Source: Lentisphaeria bacterium (GTDB taxonomy: Bacteria; Verrucomicrobiota; Lentisphaeria; Victivallales; Victivallaceae). Taken from it: a stretch of DNA of 64,000 nucleotides. Position numbers and translations under genes: made by a program. Shown in pieces: positions 11,523 through 21,130 of this stretch; within the stretch, counting starts at the first letter, position 1, and each line of letters begins with the position of its first letter. A model generated the notes under the pieces. The model had not been told where the DNA came from. It searched no databases and was given only the letters and a program-made list of their open reading frames with translations. The stretch spans positions 3,224,001-3,288,000 of the forward strand of contig CP091727.1 of the NCBI GenBank assembly GCA_022009855.1, in the 5' to 3' direction.

Positions 11523-12036
11523 GGGGAGGCCCCCCGATCAGCTTCCGGTAGAATGCGGGCCACCCGTAACCTCTTCCGGCGAAAGGAAAAACCGGAGGTT
11601 TGCAAAACATGGGTGTTCTTCCGGAGTGCGAACGAGCAGAAAGTCGACCGCGGCGCGCCGAAGCGGAGCGCAGAGCCGCAGGAGCCCTCCGCCGCTTTGC
11701 CCCGGCGACCAGGCCACTTTGCAGGGAAACTCCCGCCGGATTGTCGCCGCGTAGCGCAGCGGGTAGAGGAGTGTTCCATGCAGGTGGAGCAGATCGGCGT
11801 CGCGGCAGTACTCCCGCAGGTCCGCCAGCAGTTCGGGACTTCGTCCGGAGCCGGGCCAGGGGAGGAGACGCCCGGGCAGCGCCGAAAAGGGGACGCCGGG
11901 CGGAGTGACCGGGCCGGGCAGGAGCGAGAGAATCCGCACCGTGTCGCCGGAACGCTCCAGTTCGCGGCAGACGGCGGCGAAGAAATCGCGTTCCGCCGCG
12001 CGCGGCAGGCGGGGGAATCAACTGGATGATCTTCAC
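11515..12036 (-). CDS. Glycosyltransferase-like protein, N-terminal half only
   Basis: Starts at GTG 12034-12036 (VKIIQLI). After one frameshift it reads AERDFFAAVCRELERSGDTV, then DADLLHLHGTLLYPLRYAA and VDFLLVRTPEEHP. This looks like the first Rossmann half of a GT4 (GT-B fold) glycosyltransferase. The donor-binding second half is missing: the gene ends after about 170 residues, its TGA overlapping the glycosylase start. A possible -10 (TATATT, plus coordinates 12059-12064) lies in the 98-base gap after cobS, so a separate promoter may drive this gene and recCBD. Function unknown; it could be a remnant or a binding protein derived from a transferase. Confidence 0.5.
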   Translation of the reverse strand: MKIIQLIPPPAARGGTRFLRRRLPRTGAFRRHGADSLAPARPGHSARRPLFGAARASPPLARLRTKSRTAGGPAGVLPRRRSAPPAWNTPLPAALRGDNPAGVSLQSGLVAGAKRRRAPAALRSASARRGRLSARSHSGRTPMFCKPPVFPFAGRGYGWPAFYRKLIGGPPHD

Positions 12037-12133
12037 GTGTTCCGGCTCCTTTTTTCTCAATATACAGGCGCTGGGAAAAAAATCCACCTTGAAAGGGGAA
12101 TTTTTCCGCGCCTCCGGCCGCCGTTTCGCCGGT

Positions 12134-12872
12134 TCAACGGGGCAGAAGAAGGAGCAGGGCGAGCAGCAGAAGGAGTTCCGAACACTCTTCGCAGCAGCCG
12201 ATGGTGTCTCCCGGTCGCGCCGCCGATCACCTGTTTCGTCACAAGGCTCCAGAGCGCGGCGCAGAGGAGCACGAGGAGCGCCGCGCCGACGCCGGAAATC
12301 CCGAAGAGGAGCCACCCCGCCGCAACGGGAAAGAGCATCGCCGGAACAAGGGCCGGATACGGATTGATCTGGAACCAGATGCCGCCGAGTCCGTCGGGGC
12401 GGGCGTAACGGCTGGTGGCGATGTGAAAGAGCAGTCCGCAGCGTCCGGCCAGGAGCGACAGGCCGAAGGCGGCGGGCAGGAGTTCCGGCGGAAACGAGAA
12501 GCAGGCGGCCGCCTTGAGTCCGAGCAGGGCGAAGACGGCGGCGACTCCCATCGAACCGGTCCGGCTGTCGCGCATGATTTCGAGCTTGCGCTCCCGGGTG
12601 CGGCCGGAGAGGAAGCCGTCCGCGGTGTCGGCGAGGCCGTCGAGGTGGAACCCCTTGGTCAGCGCTTCCGGCAGAACGGCGCAGAGCATCGCGGCGACGG
12701 CGGGCGGAAATCCGCGCGTGAGAAGTTCCGCCGCTCCCCAGCCGAGGGCGCCGAAGAGAAGTCCCGCGACCGGGAAGAAGGGCAGGGCGCGTTTCAGATC
12801 CGCCTCGGTCGCCGCGAACTTCCCCAGCGGCAGAGCCGAGAGCACCGAAAGGGCGGCGAGAAACGGTCTCAT
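12134..12872 (-). CDS. cobS: Adenosylcobinamide-GDP ribazoletransferase CobS (one 3' frameshift)
   Basis: Membrane enzyme of late B12 assembly that joins adenosylcobinamide-GDP to alpha-ribazole (phosphate). Motifs include FFPVAGLLFGALGW, the catalytic segment FHLDGLADTADGF and MRDSRTGSMGV, followed by hydrophobic helices. The last codons shift frame near 12210; in the corrected frame it ends GGATGDTIGCCEE... and a leucine-rich helix, stopping at 12134. About 245 residues, as expected. Its ATG overlaps the cobT stop (ATGA). It is the last biosynthetic gene of the operon. Confidence 0.9.
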
Positions 12873-13936
12873 TGGAGCCCCTCCCGGGAGACGTCGGCGT
12901 GTTCGAAGGAATCCATCTCGCGCAGGAGGGCGACCGCGGCGTCGGCGAGGTGCATGGCGAGCGCGGCGCCGGTTCCTTCGCCCAGGCGCATTCCGAGGTC
13001 GAGCAGCGGCTTCTTGCCGAGGGTGGCGGCCATGATGCGATGGCCGGGTTCGGCGCTGCCGTGGGCGAGGATCATGCAGTCGCGCGCGGCGGGCGAGAGC
13101 GTCGCGGCGATCAATGCTCCGGCGCTGGAGATGAAGCCGTCGATCAGCACCGGTTTGCGGAGCGATGCCGCGCCGAGAATCAGTCCGGCGATGCCGCCGA
13201 TTTCGAAGCCGCCGACCTTGGCGAGCAGGTCGATGCCGTCGGCAGGATCGGGCTTGTTGCATTCGATGCCGCGCCGGATCACCTCCGCCTTGTGGTCGAG
13301 CCGCGAAGCGGCGAGTCCGGCGCCGGGACCGACCACCGAACGGACGTCGGCTCCGGAGAGCACCGCGATGATCGCCGACGAGGGCGAGGTGTTGCCGATG
13401 CCCATTTCGCCGGTGCCGAAGAGGTCGGTCGCGGGGGCGAGCTCCCGGGCGAGGCGGATGCCGTTTTCGAGCGCGGCGACCGCCTGTTCACGGGTCATCG
13501 CCGGGCCCCGGGAAAAGTTCGCGGTGCCGCGAGCGACCTTGCAGTCCACCAGCACGCCCGCCCGGACCAGATCGGAGAGATCGTCATCGACGCCGAAGTC
13601 GGCTACGGTGAGTTCGGCTCCGACTTCGCGGGTGAGCACCCCGATGCCGCCGCCGCCGCGGACGAAGTTGCGGACCGCCTGCGCGGTGATCGACGAGGGC
13701 TGGGGACAGACCCCTTCGGCGGCGATGCCGTGGTCCCCCGCCATCAGGACGATCCGCTTGCGTGCGACCGGCGGCGTCTCACTGCGGGTGATTCCGGCGA
13801 GATCGACGGCGAGGTCGAGCAGCCGCCCGAGCGCCCACGGCGGCATGGCGAAATTGAGGATGCGCGTTTCGGCGCGGCGGCGGAATTCGGGGTCGGCCGG
13901 TTCGATGGAGCGGAGCGTTTCTTCGAGCAGTTTCAT
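12869..13936 (-). CDS. cobT: Nicotinate-nucleotide--dimethylbenzimidazole phosphoribosyltransferase CobT
   Basis: Makes alpha-ribazole 5'-phosphate for the lower ligand of cobamides. The frame is intact, 355 residues. Characteristic segments are IVLMAGDHGIAAEGV, NFVRGGGGIGVL, FGTGEMGIGNTSPSSAI and LIDGFISSAGALIA, and the catalytic glutamate region EGTGAALAM is near the end. It begins 2 bases after the cobU stop and overlaps cobS. No bluB or bza gene for the lower ligand is seen in this window. Confidence 0.95.
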   Translation of the reverse strand: MKLLEETLRSIEPADPEFRRRAETRILNFAMPPWALGRLLDLAVDLAGITRSETPPVARKRIVLMAGDHGIAAEGVCPQPSSITAQAVRNFVRGGGGIGVLTREVGAELTVADFGVDDDLSDLVRAGVLVDCKVARGTANFSRGPAMTREQAVAALENGIRLARELAPATDLFGTGEMGIGNTSPSSAIIAVLSGADVRSVVGPGAGLAASRLDHKAEVIRRGIECNKPDPADGIDLLAKVGGFEIGGIAGLILGAASLRKPVLIDGFISSAGALIAATLSPAARDCMILAHGSAEPGHRIMAATLGKKPLLDLGMRLGEGTGAALAMHLADAAVALLREMDSFEHADVSREGLQ

Positions 13937-13938
13937 GG

Positions 13939-14484
13939 TTACTTGATCCTTTGTGCGATACCGCATACGGTGAAATACAACGCGTCGGCGGCGGCGGCGA
14001 TCTTCTGGCCGCAGCGCCCGGAACAGTCGCGGAACCGGCGTGCGAGGGGCGACTCCGGTACGATCCCCATACCGACCTCGTTGAGGACGGCCACGACAAT
14101 GCCGGGGAAGGCGCGCAGTTCGGGAATCAGCCGGTCGCATTCGGCGGCCATTTCGGTTTCGCCGAACTCCCGTTTCTCCTGTGCCGCCTGGAAGAAGAGG
14201 TTGTTGATCCAGAGCGTCAGGCAGTCGATGAGGATGCCGTCGCCGCCGGAAGCCGCCGCCTGCCGGAGGGCGGAGCCGAGGTCGAGCTGCTCCTCGATGG
14301 TCCGCCAGTCGTCCGCTTCGCGCCGTGCCTTGTGGCGGGCGATGCGTTCGGCGAGTTCGCCGTCGAACACCGGGCAGGTGGCGAGGTAGAACTTGCGGCT
14401 CGCCGTTTCGGCGACGAGCTGTTCGGCGAAGAGGCTCTTGCCGCTGCGGGCGCCGCCGGTGACCAGAATGAGACGGTTTTTCAT
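13939..14484 (-). CDS. cobU: Adenosylcobinamide kinase / adenosylcobinamide-phosphate guanylyltransferase CobU
   Basis: Bifunctional cytosolic enzyme of the nucleotide-loop pathway. Intact frame, 181 residues. P-loop VTGGARSGKSLFAE, the guanylylated-histidine region RIARHKARREADDW, ILIDCLTLWINNLF and VAVLNEVGMGIVPE are all present. The ATG overlaps the stop of the cobC-like gene (ATGA). Confidence 0.95.
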   Translation of the reverse strand: MKNRLILVTGGARSGKSLFAEQLVAETASRKFYLATCPVFDGELAERIARHKARREADDWRTIEEQLDLGSALRQAAASGGDGILIDCLTLWINNLFFQAAQEKREFGETEMAAECDRLIPELRAFPGIVVAVLNEVGMGIVPESPLARRFRDCSGRCGQKIAAAADALYFTVCGIAQRIK

Positions 14485-15065
14485 GGCTGGAACACTCCCT
14501 GATGAAAGTTGAGAACGGTGATGCTTCCGCGGGGCGGCAGGAGTTCGTGCTGCCGTTCCGCGGGCAGATGGTGCAGTGTTGCGAGAATCCGCATGGCGGG
14601 GCCGCCGTGGGTGACGATGGCGACGGTTTCGCCCGAGGAACCCGCGAGGAGTTCGACGAACGCCTCGTCGACCCGGCGGCGGAAGGCGGGAAAACTCTCG
14701 CCGCCGGGGAATGCCATTTCGCCCGGAAATTCACTCCAGCGGCGGAGTTCTTCCGGTGTGGCGAGCCGTTCGATTTCGGCGAAGGTGAGCGCCTCCCACT
14801 CGCCGAAGTCGATCTCCGCCAGCCGGGAATCGAACCGGATTTCGCGGCCGGGCGCGGCAAGTTCGGCGGTTTCGGCGGCGCGCCGGAGCGGGCTGGAGAG
14901 GACCGTTTCCGGCGCGAACCGGGCAAGTTGAGGCGCGAGGTTCCGCGCGGCGGCGCGTCCGGCTTCCGAGAGCGGCACGTCGGTCGAGCCGATGTAGCGC
15001 CCGCGGTATTCGTCGGGCACTTCGCAGTGACGGATGAGCAGAATCTGTCTTACTTGCACAGCCAC
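14481..15065 (-). CDS. cobC: Alpha-ribazole phosphatase-like histidine phosphatase CobC
   Basis: Histidine phosphatase superfamily protein of about 194 residues. The catalytic motif is LLIRHCEVPDEYRGRYIGS, where the usual RHG is RHC; the second histidine lies in VAIVTHGGPAMRI, and SSPLRRAAETAE and EIDFGEWEAL fit the CobC/PGM family. The function, dephosphorylating alpha-ribazole-5'-phosphate, is inferred from its position between cbiB and cobU. The start is a GTG at 15065, overlapping the cbiB end by 16 bases; a second GTG two codons in is also possible. Confidence 0.85.
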   Translation of the reverse strand: MAVQVRQILLIRHCEVPDEYRGRYIGSTDVPLSEAGRAAARNLAPQLARFAPETVLSSPLRRAAETAELAAPGREIRFDSRLAEIDFGEWEALTFAEIERLATPEELRRWSEFPGEMAFPGGESFPAFRRRVDEAFVELLAGSSGETVAIVTHGGPAMRILATLHHLPAERQHELLPPRGSITVLNFHQGVFQP

Positions 15066-16011
15066 ACCCCGATGATGAGAAGAATGCTGAATACGAAAGT
15101 GGAAGCGGCGGTGAGCCGCTCCGCCCGAAGGAGATCGCCGGATGTGAGTTCCGCCCGCCCGTCGCCCCAGAAGGGATAGGGCTCCGGAACTCCGTCGTAG
15201 ACGGTCGGGCCGCCGAGGCGGATTCCGAGCGCTCCGGCGAACGCGCCCATCCCCACGCGGAGTTGGGGCTGGGGTGGTCGTGGCGGTGGCGGAATCCGGT
15301 CCGGAGGGTGCGGGAGAGGGTCCCGCCGACCAGCAGCGCGGCGATGGAGACGGCGAGAAGCGTCAGCCGTGCCGGAATCAGGTGAAGCAGATCATCGGCG
15401 CGGGCGGCGACCCGGCCGAAGAGGAGGTAGCGTTCGTTGCGGTAGCCCCAGCAGGCGTCGAGGGTGTTGGCGCAGCGCAGCAGAACCGCCGCCGCCGCCG
15501 CACCGGGGAGACCGCCCGCGAGAAAACCGACGGCGAAGAAGAAGAGTGCGCTGTTGACGGCGTCGATCAGGTTTTCGCCGAGGCTCTCGATCGCGCCGCG
15601 GACGATTTCGGAGGGCGGAAGCGTCGCGGTATCCCCGGCTGACGATCCTCGCGAGCGCACGGCGGGCGGCGGCAGGATCGTTGCGGGTGAGGGGCCTGCG
15701 GATCGCTTCGGCGTGTTCAATAAGACTGCGCGGCGCGATGGTGACGTAGAGCAGAATCGCGGCGGCGGCGGGGGGCGAAACGTCCGGCGAAGAAGGTGAC
15801 CGCCCACGCGGCGGCGGGAAGTCGGCAGCGTGAGCAGGAGCCATCCCGCCAGGCCGGAGAGGATGCCGTCGCCGAAGGTTCTGCGGCAGAAGGATTCGAT
15901 TTTTCCGGCAGCCCGTCCGAAGAGCGCGACCGGGTGGAACCTGGAATGGGGATCGCCCAGCAGGAGATCCAGCACCAGCGCAACGCCGAGGGCGATGAGA
16001 AATCCGGTCAT
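15050..16011 (-). CDS. cbiB: Adenosylcobinamide-phosphate synthase CbiB (frameshifts)
   Basis: Membrane protein that attaches aminopropanol (or its phosphate) to adenosylcobyric acid. Hallmarks: VALVLDLLLGDPHSRFHPVA at the start, SLGENLIDAVNSALFFFAVG in the centre, ANTLDACWGYRNERYLLFGR and the later GIRLGGPTVYDGVPEPYPFW. Frame changes near 15840, 15700 and 15260 split it. About 320 residues in total, as usual. ATGA overlap with cbiA upstream. Confidence 0.88.
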
Positions 16012-17363
16012 CGTGCCAGCTCCTTTACGAAGTGATCCAGCGCGGCCGGGTTCGAGGCGAAGTGAAGGTGCAGATAACTGCCCGCAATCCGGTTGTGGAC
16101 ACTGCCCGCCTCGCTCGTTTCTCCGTGCAGTGTGCGGGCGTGAAAGAACGGTTGCGTTCCCGCAGGGAGTTCGGCGCTGGAGTAGTGGAACTCATGCCCC
16201 TGAATTCTGGTTCCGGCGGGGCCGAAGAGACCGTCCGCCGCGGTGACGGCTTCGCGGTAGCCGAGGGCGGAGAGGCGGCTGTGCATCTTTCCTTCGCCGG
16301 GGAGCAGGCCGAGCATCGGATAACGGACGCCGTCGAAGCCGGTGAGCCCGTCGAGGAGATAGAGAAATCCCCCGCACTCTCCCCCACACCACCCGGCCGG
16401 AGGCGGCGAAACTCCGGACGGCGTCGAGCATCGCGTCATTTGCCGCCAGAGTTTCCGCGAAGAGTTCCGGGTAGCCGCCGCCGAACCAGAGACCGTCGAG
16501 CTCCGGCGGGAGATCCCGGTCGTGGAGCGGGGAGAAGAAGACAAGCCCACGCCGCGCTCCCGGAGGAGTTCGAAGTTCTCCTCGTAGTAGAAGTGGAACG
16601 CTTCGTCCTGCGCCACGCCGAGACGGAGTCCGGAAGTTGCCTGTGCCGCGGCGGAAACCACTGCCGCCGGGCGGGGGATCCGGGCAAGTTCGAGCAGCCG
16701 GTCGAGATCGATGCTCTCCTCCGCCGCGTCGGCCATGCGGTCGAGCAGGGCGTCGTCGAGGGTGCCGGTTGTGAGCCCGAGGTGGCGCTCCGGCAGTCTC
16801 CACGCCTCGTTGCGGTCGAACCGGCCGAGAAGCGGCGGGAGTCCGGCCGTGCGCAGGGCGTCGGCGAGAAGTTGCCCGTGGCGGGCCGAACCGGTGAAAT
16901 CGGCGATCACCCCAGCGATGCGCACTTCGGGATCCCATTCGCAGAACCCCTTCACCAGCGGCGCGATCGAACCGGAAATCCCGCGCGCGTTGACCACCAG
17001 CACCACCGGCAGACCGAGCCGGGCGGCGATTTCGGCGGAACTCCCGGCGCGGGTGCCGGGGCAGGTGCCGTCGAACAGCCCCATCACCCCTTCGACGACG
17101 GCGGCGTCGGCGGTGGCGGCGCTCCGGGCGAAGGCGGAACGGAGCGCCGCTCCGGCGTGAAAGCAGGGATCGAGGTTGAACGACGCCCGTCCCGCCGCCT
17201 GCCGGTGGAAGGAGGGGTCGATGTAGTCCGGCCCGCACTTGAAGGGGGCGACGTCGATGCCGCGCCGCCGGAGTGCGCGCAAGAGCGCGGCGGCAAGCGT
17301 GGTCTTGCCGCTGCCGGAGTTGACTCCGCCGAGAAGGAATGCCGATAGAAAATCAGAGTTCAA
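16008..17363 (-). CDS. cbiA: Cobyrinic acid a,c-diamide synthase CbiA (paired frameshifts in the middle)
   Basis: ATP- and glutamine-dependent amidotransferase acting on cobyrinic acid (CbiA in anaerobic organisms). N-terminal dethiobiotin-synthetase-like ATPase: LLGGVNSGSGKTTLAAALLR, FKCGPDYIDPSFH and EGVMGLFDG. The C-terminal class I glutaminase part shows LWFGGGYPELFAE and the nucleophile region ECGGFLYL. Two compensating frame changes (about 16540 and 16390) interrupt the glutaminase domain. 451 codons, normal. It overlaps cbiH by 11 bases. Confidence 0.92.
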   Translation of the reverse strand: MNSDFLSAFLLGGVNSGSGKTTLAAALLRALRRRGIDVAPFKCGPDYIDPSFHRQAAGRASFNLDPCFHAGAALRSAFARSAATADAAVVEGVMGLFDGTCPGTRAGSSAEIAARLGLPVVLVVNARGISGSIAPLVKGFCEWDPEVRIAGVIADFTGSARHGQLLADALRTAGLPPLLGRFDRNEAWRLPERHLGLTTGTLDDALLDRMADAAEESIDLDRLLELARIPRPAAVVSAAAQATSGLRLGVAQDEAFHFYYEENFELLRERGVGLSSSPRSTTGISRRSSTVSGSAAATRNSSRKLWRQMTRCSTPSGVSPPPAGWCGGECGGFLYLLDGLTGFDGVRYPMLGLLPGEGKMHSRLSALGYREAVTAADGLFGPAGTRIQGHEFHYSSAELPAGTQPFFHARTLHGETSEAGSVHNRIAGSYLHLHFASNPAALDHFVKELAR

Positions 17364-18102
17364 AATCCGGTTTCTCCCGATAGCCGCGGCGGCAGTAGAA
17401 TCTGCCGTTCCGCAGGATGGTTTTCGAGTTGCCGAGGATCACCAGCGTGGACATGTCCACCGTGTCGAAGGGAAGTCGTCGAGCCGGGCGAATTCGATTC
17501 TCTGCCCGTGCCGCCCGACGTGGTGAACCAGCGCCGCCGGGAGATTGCCGCCCGCTTTGCGGAACACTTCGACGGCGAATTCGAGCAGTTCCCGCCTCCG
17601 GCTGCTCGCCGGATTGTAGAGCGCGGTGACGAAATCCCCTTCGGCGAGCAGTTTCAACCGCTTTTGAATCAAATCCTTCGGCGTCATCAAATCGGAGAGG
17701 CTCACCACGGCGAAGTCGTTCATCAGCGGCGCGCCGGCCAGGGCGGCGGCGGCGGTCGCGGCCGTCACGCCGGGGACGACGATCACTTCGATCGAACGGT
17801 ACTTTTCCAGCTCGGTGAGTTCGAGAAGCAGCCCCGCCATGCCGTAGATCCCGGCGTCGCCGGAGCAGATCACGCCGACAATTTCTCCGTCGAGCGCGGC
17901 GTCGAGGCGCTTCGCGGCAGCGTTTGAGCTCTTCGCGCATCGAGCCTGCGATCACCTTTTTGCCCCGGAGCCGTTCCGGAATGAGGTCGAGATAGGTGCG
18001 GTATCCGGCGATGACGGTGCATTTCTCGATGGTTTCCGCGGCCTGCGGCGTCAGATACTCCGCCGCGCCGGGACCGATTCCGATGGCGTACACTTCAGGC
18101 AT
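17353..18102 (-). CDS. cbiH: Cobalt-precorrin-3 C17-methyltransferase CbiH (CobJ) (frameshifts)
   Basis: SAM-dependent ring-contracting methyltransferase. Start YAIGIGPGAAEYLTPQA, then VIAGYRTYLDLI, ICSGDAGIYGMAGLLLEL, VVPGVTAATAAAALAGAPL, LSDLMTPKDLIQKRL and ALYNPASSRRRELL, all in tetrapyrrole-methylase order. Frame changes near 17910 and 17470. About 249 residues. It overlaps cbiF-cbiG by 8 bases. Anaerobic cobalt-first pathway assigned because cbiD, cbiG and cbiK are present. Confidence 0.9.
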   Translation of the reverse strand: MPEVYAIGIGPGAAEYLTPQAAETIEKCTVIAGYRTYLDLIPERLRGKKVIAGSMREELKRCREAPRRRARRRNCRRDLLRRRRDLRHGGAASRTHRAGKVPFDRSDRRPRRDGRDRRRRPGRRAADERLRRGEPLRFDDAEGFDSKAVETARRRGFRHRALQSGEQPEAGTARIRRRSVPQSGRQSPGGAGSPRRAARAENRIRPARRLPFDTVDMSTLVILGNSKTILRNGRFYCRRGYREKPDFEL

Positions 18103-19907
18103 GATCCACCTCCACGGCGACGGCGGCGGTGACGTCGCTTCTGCTCTGTTTGGGGACGAGGAGCCGGGCGTCCGGCCCGGCGGCGAGGAGCGCCGCCGCC
18201 TCCGAGACCGAGTGGAGCCCGAGATGTTGTTCCGCTGCCGCCGAGGGGGTCGGCACCGGAATTTGATTCAATTCCATGGCGGAGAAGAAGCGAAGTTCCT
18301 TCCCGGCGCTCCGGGCGAACTCCAGCAGCCCGGGTTCGCCGGATTTCAGTTCGGCGCTGGCGATCACATCCACTTCGTCGAGCGAGAGTTGATGGGTGTC
18401 GAGCACATCGAGGACCACCGCGCGGATCCGTTCGGCGGAAACCCCTTTGCGGCAGCCGACGCCGAGGGCGATCTTCCGCTTCACAAGGCGCAGTTCGGTG
18501 CCGCCGGCGACTCTCCGGATCAGGATCGTGCCCGGTTCGGGAGCGCCTCCGGCCAGCCGGAATCCGGGCCGGTCGGCGTACCAGCGCCGGAAGAGCTCCT
18601 GCGGCATGAAGAGGTCGAACTCCTCCCCGTCGAGCAGTGCGGCGGCAAGCTCCGGAAGCGGCTCCTTCGAGACCAGCCGGTAGTGGCAGCGGGCGGCGAA
18701 TTCGTCGAAGGCGGGGAGATGGTTCACATCGCTCGCGGTGGTGATGACCGCCTTCCCGCCGGTGATCCGGGCGACCTCGGCGGCGAGACGGTTGGCTCCG
18801 CCGAAGTGGCCGGAGAGCAGGCTGACCGCGTACTGCCCGGCTTCGTCGCAGACCACCACCGCCGGATCGTGGAGTTTGTCCTCGCAGAGCTGTGCCGCGT
18901 GGCGGACGACGATTCCGGCGGCCATGACCATGACGAAGGCGTCGAACCTCTTCCAGTTTTCGGCGAACGTGGAGGAGAACTCCCCTGTCGGATAACTGCG
19001 CCGCCGGGCGGCGGGGACGGCCGAAGCGTACTTCTCCGGTACGAAAATGACCGCGTCATGCAGTCCGGCGGCGATCTCCGCCGCCTTGCAGGCCGCCTTG
19101 CGGGTGAGGGCGAACAGCGCGACTTTGCCGGAGAATCCGCCGTCGCATCGTCCGCCCCGCCGGTAGCCGTGCGAGAAGGATTCATCGTAGAGTTTCGACA
19201 ACTCGCCGTTCCGTTCGAGCACCTCGCCGATCACGATCATCGACTGGCGCTGGATTCCGGCGTCGGCGACCTTCTGCGCGATGTCGGCGAGGGTGCCGCG
19301 GACGATCTGTTCATTGGGCCAGCTCGCCCGGTAGACCACCGCCGCCGGGGTCGAGGGGGAACGCCCGGCGGAAAGCAGTTTCTTTACCAGACTCTCCATC
19401 TCTCCGACGCTCAGGAAGATGCACATGGTCGAACCGTGGGCGGCAAGCTGTTCGAGCGCCTCCTTTTCGGGCACCGGGGTGCGTCCGGCGTCGCGGGTGA
19501 GGATGACGCTCTGCGAAAGGCCGGGCATGGTGAGCTCCACTCTGAGCGCGGCGGCGGCGGCGAAGGCGCTGCTCACTCCCGGCACCACCGAGTAGGGGAT
19601 GCCGAGGCGGTCGAGTTCGCGAAACTGTTCGGAGACCGCTCCGTAAATTGCGGGATCTCCGGTGTGCAGGCGGACCACGTTCTCCCCCCTGTTCGTACGC
19701 CTGCCGCATCTCCCGCAACACTTCGGGAAGAGCGAGTTTCGCGCTGTTGACCAGCCGGGCTTTGGAGGCGAGTTCCAGCAGCTCCTCGTTGACCAGCGAG
19801 CCCGCGTAAATGACCAGATCGGCGTCGCGGAGCGAGGCGGCGCCGCGCAGGGTGATGAGGTCGGGCGCGCCGGGACCGGCGCCCACAAAGGTGATCGATC
19901 CACTCAT
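18095..19907 (-). CDS. cbiFG: CbiF-CbiG fusion: cobalt-precorrin-4 C11-methyltransferase and cobalt-precorrin-5A hydrolase (one frameshift)
   Basis: One gene of about 604 residues carries two enzymes. Residues 1-250 are CbiF/CobM: ITFVGAGPGAPDLITLRGA, LHTGDPAIYGAVSEQ, VVPGVSSAFAAAAALR and MCIFLSVGEM. From about residue 275 the CbiG part begins: VALFALTRKAACKAAEIAAG, VMVMAAGIVVRHAAQ, SLLSGHFGGANRLAAEVA and, near the end, ALGVGCRKGVSAERI. Between them the frame is open with no start or stop signals. A single frame change near 19688 splits the methylase part. Fusion is seen directly; pathway order is established knowledge. Confidence 0.92.
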
Positions 19908-19910
19908 CTT

Positions 19911-21130
19911 CTATTCTTTCTCCGGTTTGACGAACACCGCGAGGGTGATCGGATTTTCCGCTTTGAAACAGTGATGCTCCCCGAGCGCGGCGGCGCGGCT
20001 GACGTTGACGGTCAGCAGCTCTTGCCGGTACGGGTGAGAACCGTCGCCAGCACGGCGGAGCTTTCGACCAGTACCGCCGTGGCGACCAGACGCCCGCCGG
20101 GATGGAGCCGTTCGAACGACCGCTTCAGCAATGCGGGCAGGGCGTCGCCGCCGCCGCCGATGAACACCCGGTCGGGTGCGGGCAGCGCGTCGAGCAGAGA
20201 TTCCGCATCGGCAGAGTGGGCCGTGACGGCATTCCCGCCGGAACGGCGGATGTTTTTCCGCAAGTTCGGCGAAGCGCTCCGGATTCTTTTCCACGGAGTG
20301 AACTTTCAGCTCCGGAGCGAGTTCCGCCGCTTCGATTCCCACCGAACCGCTGCCCGCGCCGAGATCCCAGAGCACCCCGGAGGCGGGGAGCCGGAGCTTG
20401 GAAAGTACGATTGCCCGCACCTCCGGATGGGTGATCATCTGTTTCGAGTGAAGGTAGCCGGCGTCCTCCCTGCCGAATCCGCAGTCGGGAGTGCCGGCAT
20501 TCTCCCCAGGCAGAATCAGCAGAATCGAAAGCGCCCGGTCGGGTACCGCCCCGGCGGCCAGTTCCGCCAGCGTGCCGCGGACCACCAGCTCCGCCTGCGT
20601 GTTGAGATCGCATCCGGCGGCGGCCCGCCGAGCTCCCGCCGCCGGGAAGGCGGCGAGCAGTTCCGCGGCCAGCTGCCGCACCGTCCGGCGCGGGTCGCCG
20701 TAGAGCACCGCGCCCGGTGCGCGGAGAATTCTCCGCCACGGCAGCGGGGTGTCGTCGCCGTGGCAGTGGAAAAGCTCCCATTTCTCCCACGGTTCGCCGA
20801 GCCGGGCGGCCAGCAGCTGAAACGCTGCCGTGCCCGGATGGACGCGATATGAGCCCTCCGGAAGCATCCGGCGGAGGGTGCCGCCGATGCCCCGGCAGAG
20901 CGGGTCGCCCGAGGCGGCGACAACCAGCCGGGCGTCCGGTTCCTGTCGCAGAAGGGATTCCAGTTCGGCGGCGAGGTTCCCGCCGAGGGAATCTTCCGGG
21001 CGGAGAGCTCCGGCGGCAGGGCGGCGAGAATCCGCTTCCCCGCCGCGATGAGGTCGGCGTTCCGGAGCAGTTCCAGCGATTCCGCGCTCCAGTCGCGGCC
21101 GTCGAAGCCGATGATGTCAATGGTCTTCAT
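19911..21130 (-). CDS. cobL: Cobalt-precorrin-6B/7 methyltransferase-decarboxylase CbiET (CobL) (frameshifts)
   Basis: Bifunctional enzyme methylating C5 and C15 and decarboxylating the C12 acetate. The N-terminal CbiE half starts IDIIGFDGRDWSAESLELL and contains GDPLCRGIGGTL and LLAARLGEPWEKWELFHCHG. The C-terminal CbiT half has VRAIVLSKLRLPASGVLWDL, GAGSGSVGIEAA (the SAM site) and PDRVFIGGGGDAL. Frame changes near 20970, 20255 and 20020. About 405 codons, as expected for a fused CbiET. It begins with an ATGA overlap with cbiD. Confidence 0.9.

Noticed and set aside
12201..13946. Plus-strand open frame of 581 codons opposite cobS/cobT
   Set aside because: Low-complexity Arg/Ser/Ala-rich translation with no recognisable domain; it is the GC-driven shadow of well-identified minus-strand genes.
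17996..19750. Plus-strand open frame of 584 codons opposite cbiF-cbiG
   Set aside because: Antisense shadow of a clear fusion gene; no domain, signal or start site.
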